From Apostichopus japonicus (Eukaryota; Echinodermata; Holothuroidea; Aspidochirotida; Stichopodidae), in NCBI RefSeq assembly GCF_037975245.1, contig NC_092565.1, positions 17,773,999 to 17,837,998 on the forward strand: DNA of 64,000 bases. Reading direction: 5' to 3'. Position 1 is the stretch's first letter, and each line of letters begins with the position of its first letter. Both the position numbers and the translations under genes were made by a program. The notes beneath the pieces were generated by a model, which saw nothing but the letters and a program-made list of their open reading frames with translations, ran no database searches and was not told the DNA's origin. This document shows, piece after piece, positions 59,718 to 64,000 of this stretch.

Positions 59718-62700
59718 TGCTCTGGTATCGGATGCCTCTATAACCTAGGCTATGGTAACTAACACGTACAGTTATCTTATTTTCACTCGTAGGCCTCTAA
59801 ACCAATATCGAACAATACTAGTCCTGATTTGTGACGTATTTGCCTTACTCTGGAGATCAATCATGATTGCCAACGCAAAATCATTTGTGAAATCTTATAG
59901 TCTCAATTCAGCAGAGATACTTCAGCACAGAACTCATGCTAAATTCAATGGAAAGCTAAAACAGCAAGACAAATGGAAATATATTTTGAAACCGCAATGA
60001 GTTGGAAAAACTAGAACAGTGAAAACAGTTTCCAACCTGCATGCTCCGGTATCCAAGCTCCCCCTCCCCCCCCCCCCTGCCACTGCATATTCGATAAACG
60101 CTAATTGTTATGTCCAGTGGCTTTAAATCATATAGTAATAATAATAACAATGATAATAATAAAACAGTTCGCGCATAAATATTTAACACATCTCAATGCG
60201 CTCAGTAAGCGAGAAAGAAAAAAGTAATTACAGTTGAAAAGCAATTTTCAACAGGTAACATTTAAGTTTTGTTTTGACATTGATTAAGGAGAAAAGAAGG
60301 AGGAACAACACTGGGGATATTGTTTCATAGACGGAGAGTTGGATTTCATAAAGCTCTTAGACCGTATAGGCCTATACATAAACGTAGTCTATCTATGGGT
60401 AAATGGGTCAGTGAATATTATGTATTCACTTACATATATACACAGTGGAAAAATTCACACCGGTCTAGACGTTGATTGGCATTACGGATGGCACCATATT
60501 GAGAATATTGATTTCATATATCTCATGATAAAAATACAAGTAACACGAGTCGAGCGACTTTCTTATGAATTATGCTTTCGCTAATCATAGTCTGGCTAAG
60601 ATTTGGAATCGTTATTAAATTTGATCTATACTTCTACGAAAAGTTGTTAAGGAATCATCATTTTCTTTTATGTGAACGGTAGACCTAATGTTTGCAAATG
60701 ATTTAAAGTTTAATTGTTAAAGATAATGGACGATATTATATGATATGAACGAGTCCTTGAATGATCTTTAGGGTAAATGGAAAATGGACTGTTTCTTATA
60801 TTGGCATTGATAAAGAGTTACTTGAGAAAACAGATATAGTATAGAAATATTTTTGTATCTCTTCTGTACCGGATAATTGGATGTCATTCAAATGGTAATT
60901 ACTTTCATTCTCAAATTCACCAGTAAAACTCAACCCCCGAAGCAAACTCTTGTGTACATTTTTATTCATTGTGCAATTTTATCCAGTATCCAAGTTTTCA
61001 TTATTAAGTTTCCGTATACTCTGTTAAATGTTAATGTATTTATCAATATCAGTTACAGGTAAATGGTTTTCGTTTGACAGAAATTTGTATCATGCTGAGA
61101 AAACCATTTTATGTCATTTTTGGTCATTTTGTGACACACTGATCTAGCATATAGACGCATGGTAGATAATATATAGGAAACCCCTGACTTCTCCAGACGA
61201 TAGCTAGCATGAGCAACTGGAATTTTAGTATTGACCTGCCCTAGTCCAAGAAAACAGAAAAGAAAGGAAAAAATAGGATTACTAATAATATTTCTATCTT
61301 TATATATAGGCCTAGCTTTTCTGGGTTTAAAGATATTAAACTTTCGTGTTATTGGCTTAAGTACTAATATCGTACAAAGTTACGTTAGAAATCATGGAGA
61401 TTCATGGAATTTCTGCAAAGAATTATAAACTACTCTACTTGATTCAATTTACTCAAAAACAGAACTTACTTGGTACCAATTAAGTAATACATATTACGCT
61501 CAAAACAAAACAACAAACACACAAAGAGAAGGCAAATGAAACCCAAACAAATAGACAATACAAAAAACAAATAACTTTGTAAGATTCCTTTTTCTATATC
61601 GCTTAGAATGCTGCATTAAACCATGATTTTCAATTTCATATTTCAGTCACTATTGCGTCTGAACTTTGTGCATGCAGCAACAATCCACGAAATACGCTTC
61701 ATTCACGGTGAACATTTCCCCTTGATACAAAGTGCACGGTTTTGATTTGCATCAAATTAGACGCAGCGGTTTACTTCGCTTAAATGTTAACCCGTGTCAA
61801 TTAACATCGTGGGCGCCACACGTCGCTGCGGCTGTACACATTGATGATGAAGTGAGCATGGATACAATAATGAATCGGAGAGTGAAATGCTCCGTGAAAC
61901 TATCTTCCAATATCTCATTCTTTTTCATCCTTTGAAGCATTAAACTCATAACTCGGGGCAACTTCTGCTCCCCTAGCTTTTCAAAAGACTTTTGACTTTT
62001 CTCATGAGAGTGGTCTGGTATACACTCGCGGCTGTCAGCAAAGACTATATTACATTATATATGACATTAAAGTAGATGTTAAAACCTTCAATTAGTCGCA
62101 TTAGTAATGGACTTTTATTTTGTTTTAGGGAGCATTCATTTCTTTCAGAAACAGTAGTAGTATTCAAAGATACCAGTCCGATTCGTGATAATAAAAATAA
62201 GGGTTAACGCGTATTTGCTTAAAAAAGGAAACTTTTACAAATAGTGATATACTTTAAAAGCGTTTATTTGAAATTTCAATATTTGAAATGAAAAGTATAT
62301 TATGCGAACAGAATAACGGAGACGAGCGTAACATGAGTGCGGATACCGACTCAGAAATTGGTGGTGATGTTTGCTTGATCCTTTCTGAATTAATTGTGGA
62401 AATGAACCACTTCCGTTTTGCTACCGCTAATTACTGATCAACTTTCTGCCATCCACACACAAATATTATTAATGTAATTTTTCTTCAGGTATGATATCCA
62501 GTCTGAAAGATTTTTGCACGAAAAATGAAGTTGCGTATATCGTCGACGAAAAACACAAAAATTTACGTCATTGGTTCACAGGACAATTAAGCATCCTGAA
62601 TATGCATGAGATATAGAAACTATAAGATTGCAAAAAGAAAGCAATCTAAACGATCCACGAAATATCTCATTGAGGTTCAGGATCCACCCACAGAGTGACT

Positions 62701-64000
62701 TTTTTATTCCTAATAATGCATTATCAAGGCTGCAGTTTGGAGAGAAATATTGAGGCAAACCGTTCTTAAAATACATTGCAGTGAAGTGCTTTACATTTCT
62801 TTCTTTTCCACAAAGAATTTCTTTAAGAAATATCCGACTTTTTGGATTTTCCCTTGTAATTTATTCCGTATCAAATTTCTCTCGACAAGTCACTGTTAAT
62901 AACAACTAATATATCGGTTACTCGGGTATACTACAATTAATTAATTAAAAAAAAAAATACGGAATGCTACATCACAGTTAAAATGGCATTTCTCTTTCGC
63001 ACATGAGGATAACCTATACAGAGTAGTTACATGCTTTAAATTAGACTTTTTTCAGTTAAATGAGATAGAAATCGACATTTTAAAAGATTGTTGGATAGTT
63101 TTACAGGAATAAATGAATATAAAGTTTCTCGCAATATGGGACTCTGTTTCACCTCTACTTAAATTACGTCGTAACCGCGTCCCGATTTTTTTGGGGGAGA
63201 ATGTTTGAGAGCAGCTGCAATGTATACCCTTTTCGTATAGGCTAGGCCTAGATTTGGTACAACGATAATGTATTGGACGGACGAACGGACAAGTTTATCG
63301 CTCAGGTGACGTCACAGAGGAAGAACTACTTCAACTCAGTTCTGTTACGGAAATATGGGACGATAAAAGTTAGTCCCTAGGCTTTGCCTTTTCGTCAAAG
63401 ACAAAGGGTAAAGGTGAAGAAATAGCGGTTAATGATGAAAATGGGTGCGTGGGTGGGGGGGGGGGGGAAGAGGCTAGATTGGGACTAAGGGGAAGTAAAG
63501 GAGAATCATGTAAGAAATCTAATAATAAAGTTGGTATATGGGTAAAGGTATATGTTTCAGCGTTAACATTCATGTAGATTTTAGTCCACAAGGAAATTTG
63601 GGCACGCTCTTTCGGCCGCCCATTTCGTAAATTTTTATTTATAATCATTGCCGTGGCAAACAGCCTCTGTCATTATTTGAACTTTTGTCATAATTAAGTG
63701 ACGATTGTTGTTGTTGTTTTTTTTTTGCGATAGTGCAAGCCTTTGATAGCTAGACGTACTTCACGTGGTATACGTGAGCAACATATTGAATTCCACAAAC
63801 GGCGTAAGACAGACTTTCAAATTTAATTCTATAGCTTCGAGGACAACAAAAACAAAGAGAACAATAGGATGAAAGAGAACAATAGGATGAAAGAGAACAA
63901 TAAGAAGAATAGCAAACCATCAGGGGCGTGTATCAAAGACGGTAATATTAAAGCAGGCAGGGATTGTTAATGGCGAACCGAGAGCAAATCTTTTTAATCT

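Larger units (their letters stand above)
55682..64000. other. Intergenic right edge, no gene seen
   Basis: No supported exon. It contains partial and aged transposon ends (56624, 57296-57725, 57827, 60066-60085), a 115-base pyrimidine run, a long (TA)n tract and AT-rich unique DNA. A hAT-like left end (CAGGGGCGTG at about 63921) is cut off by the window edge. TAGGCCTA occurs at 60367, 61307 and 63243. Confidence 0.5.

Noticed and set aside
59551-59748. Open frame with a Tyr-Ile repeat
   Set aside because: Translation of a (TA)n microsatellite.

Overview
The window is AT-rich animal nuclear DNA with intron-bearing genes, GT-AG splicing and many short non-autonomous transposons. The protein families are metazoan (PAIP2, R3HCC1/R3HCC1L). 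The texture (hAT-like MITEs, a tRNA-derived SINE, poly(G) and (TA)n tracts) suggests a marine invertebrate deuterostome. An echinoderm such as a sea cucumber is my guess, but the sequence alone does not prove it. No bacterial, phage or CRISPR features were seen.

Three genes can be assembled exon by exon with consistent splice phases. (1) Minus strand, 13363 to 9706: five exons encoding a 199-residue, mostly coiled-coil protein that I do not recognise. (2) Plus strand, 17964 to 26994: three exons encoding a 126-residue PAIP2-like translational repressor. It has a clear PAM1-type acidic region but no PAM2 motif. (3) Plus strand, 32675 to 45250: nine exons encoding a 699-residue R3HCC1/R3HCC1L protein. 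It combines an R3H domain, an exon-junction-complex-binding-type motif, a long acidic disordered region and the conserved C-terminal RRM-like domain. Genes 1 and 2 are divergent; genes 2 and 3 are in tandem on the plus strand. Two of the three products belong to families tied to mRNA translation or mRNP biology, but nothing here shows that they act together.

The left end (1 to 9.7 kb) and the right end (45.3 to 64 kb) hold no gene I can support. They are filled with transposon remnants and simple repeats. At least eight elements have the hAT signature of terminal inverted repeats flanked by 8-bp target duplications, and most duplications are still perfect. There is also a pair of TTAA-flanked MITEs, a TA-flanked foldback MITE, a 0.8-kb inverted-repeat element carrying about seven copies of a TACGTGGTACGT-like motif, a tRNA-derived SINE and several tandem arrays (48, 138, about 140 and about 200 bp units).

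The observations I would follow first are four. A hairpin module is shared by otherwise different hAT-like elements, and one copy shows a compensatory base-pair change. The R3HCC1L gene looks like the form that preceded duplication into the two vertebrate paralogues. The PAIP2-like protein has apparently lost PAM2. The palindromic octamer TAGGCCTA is strongly over-represented in the flanks and absent from the central 32 kb.
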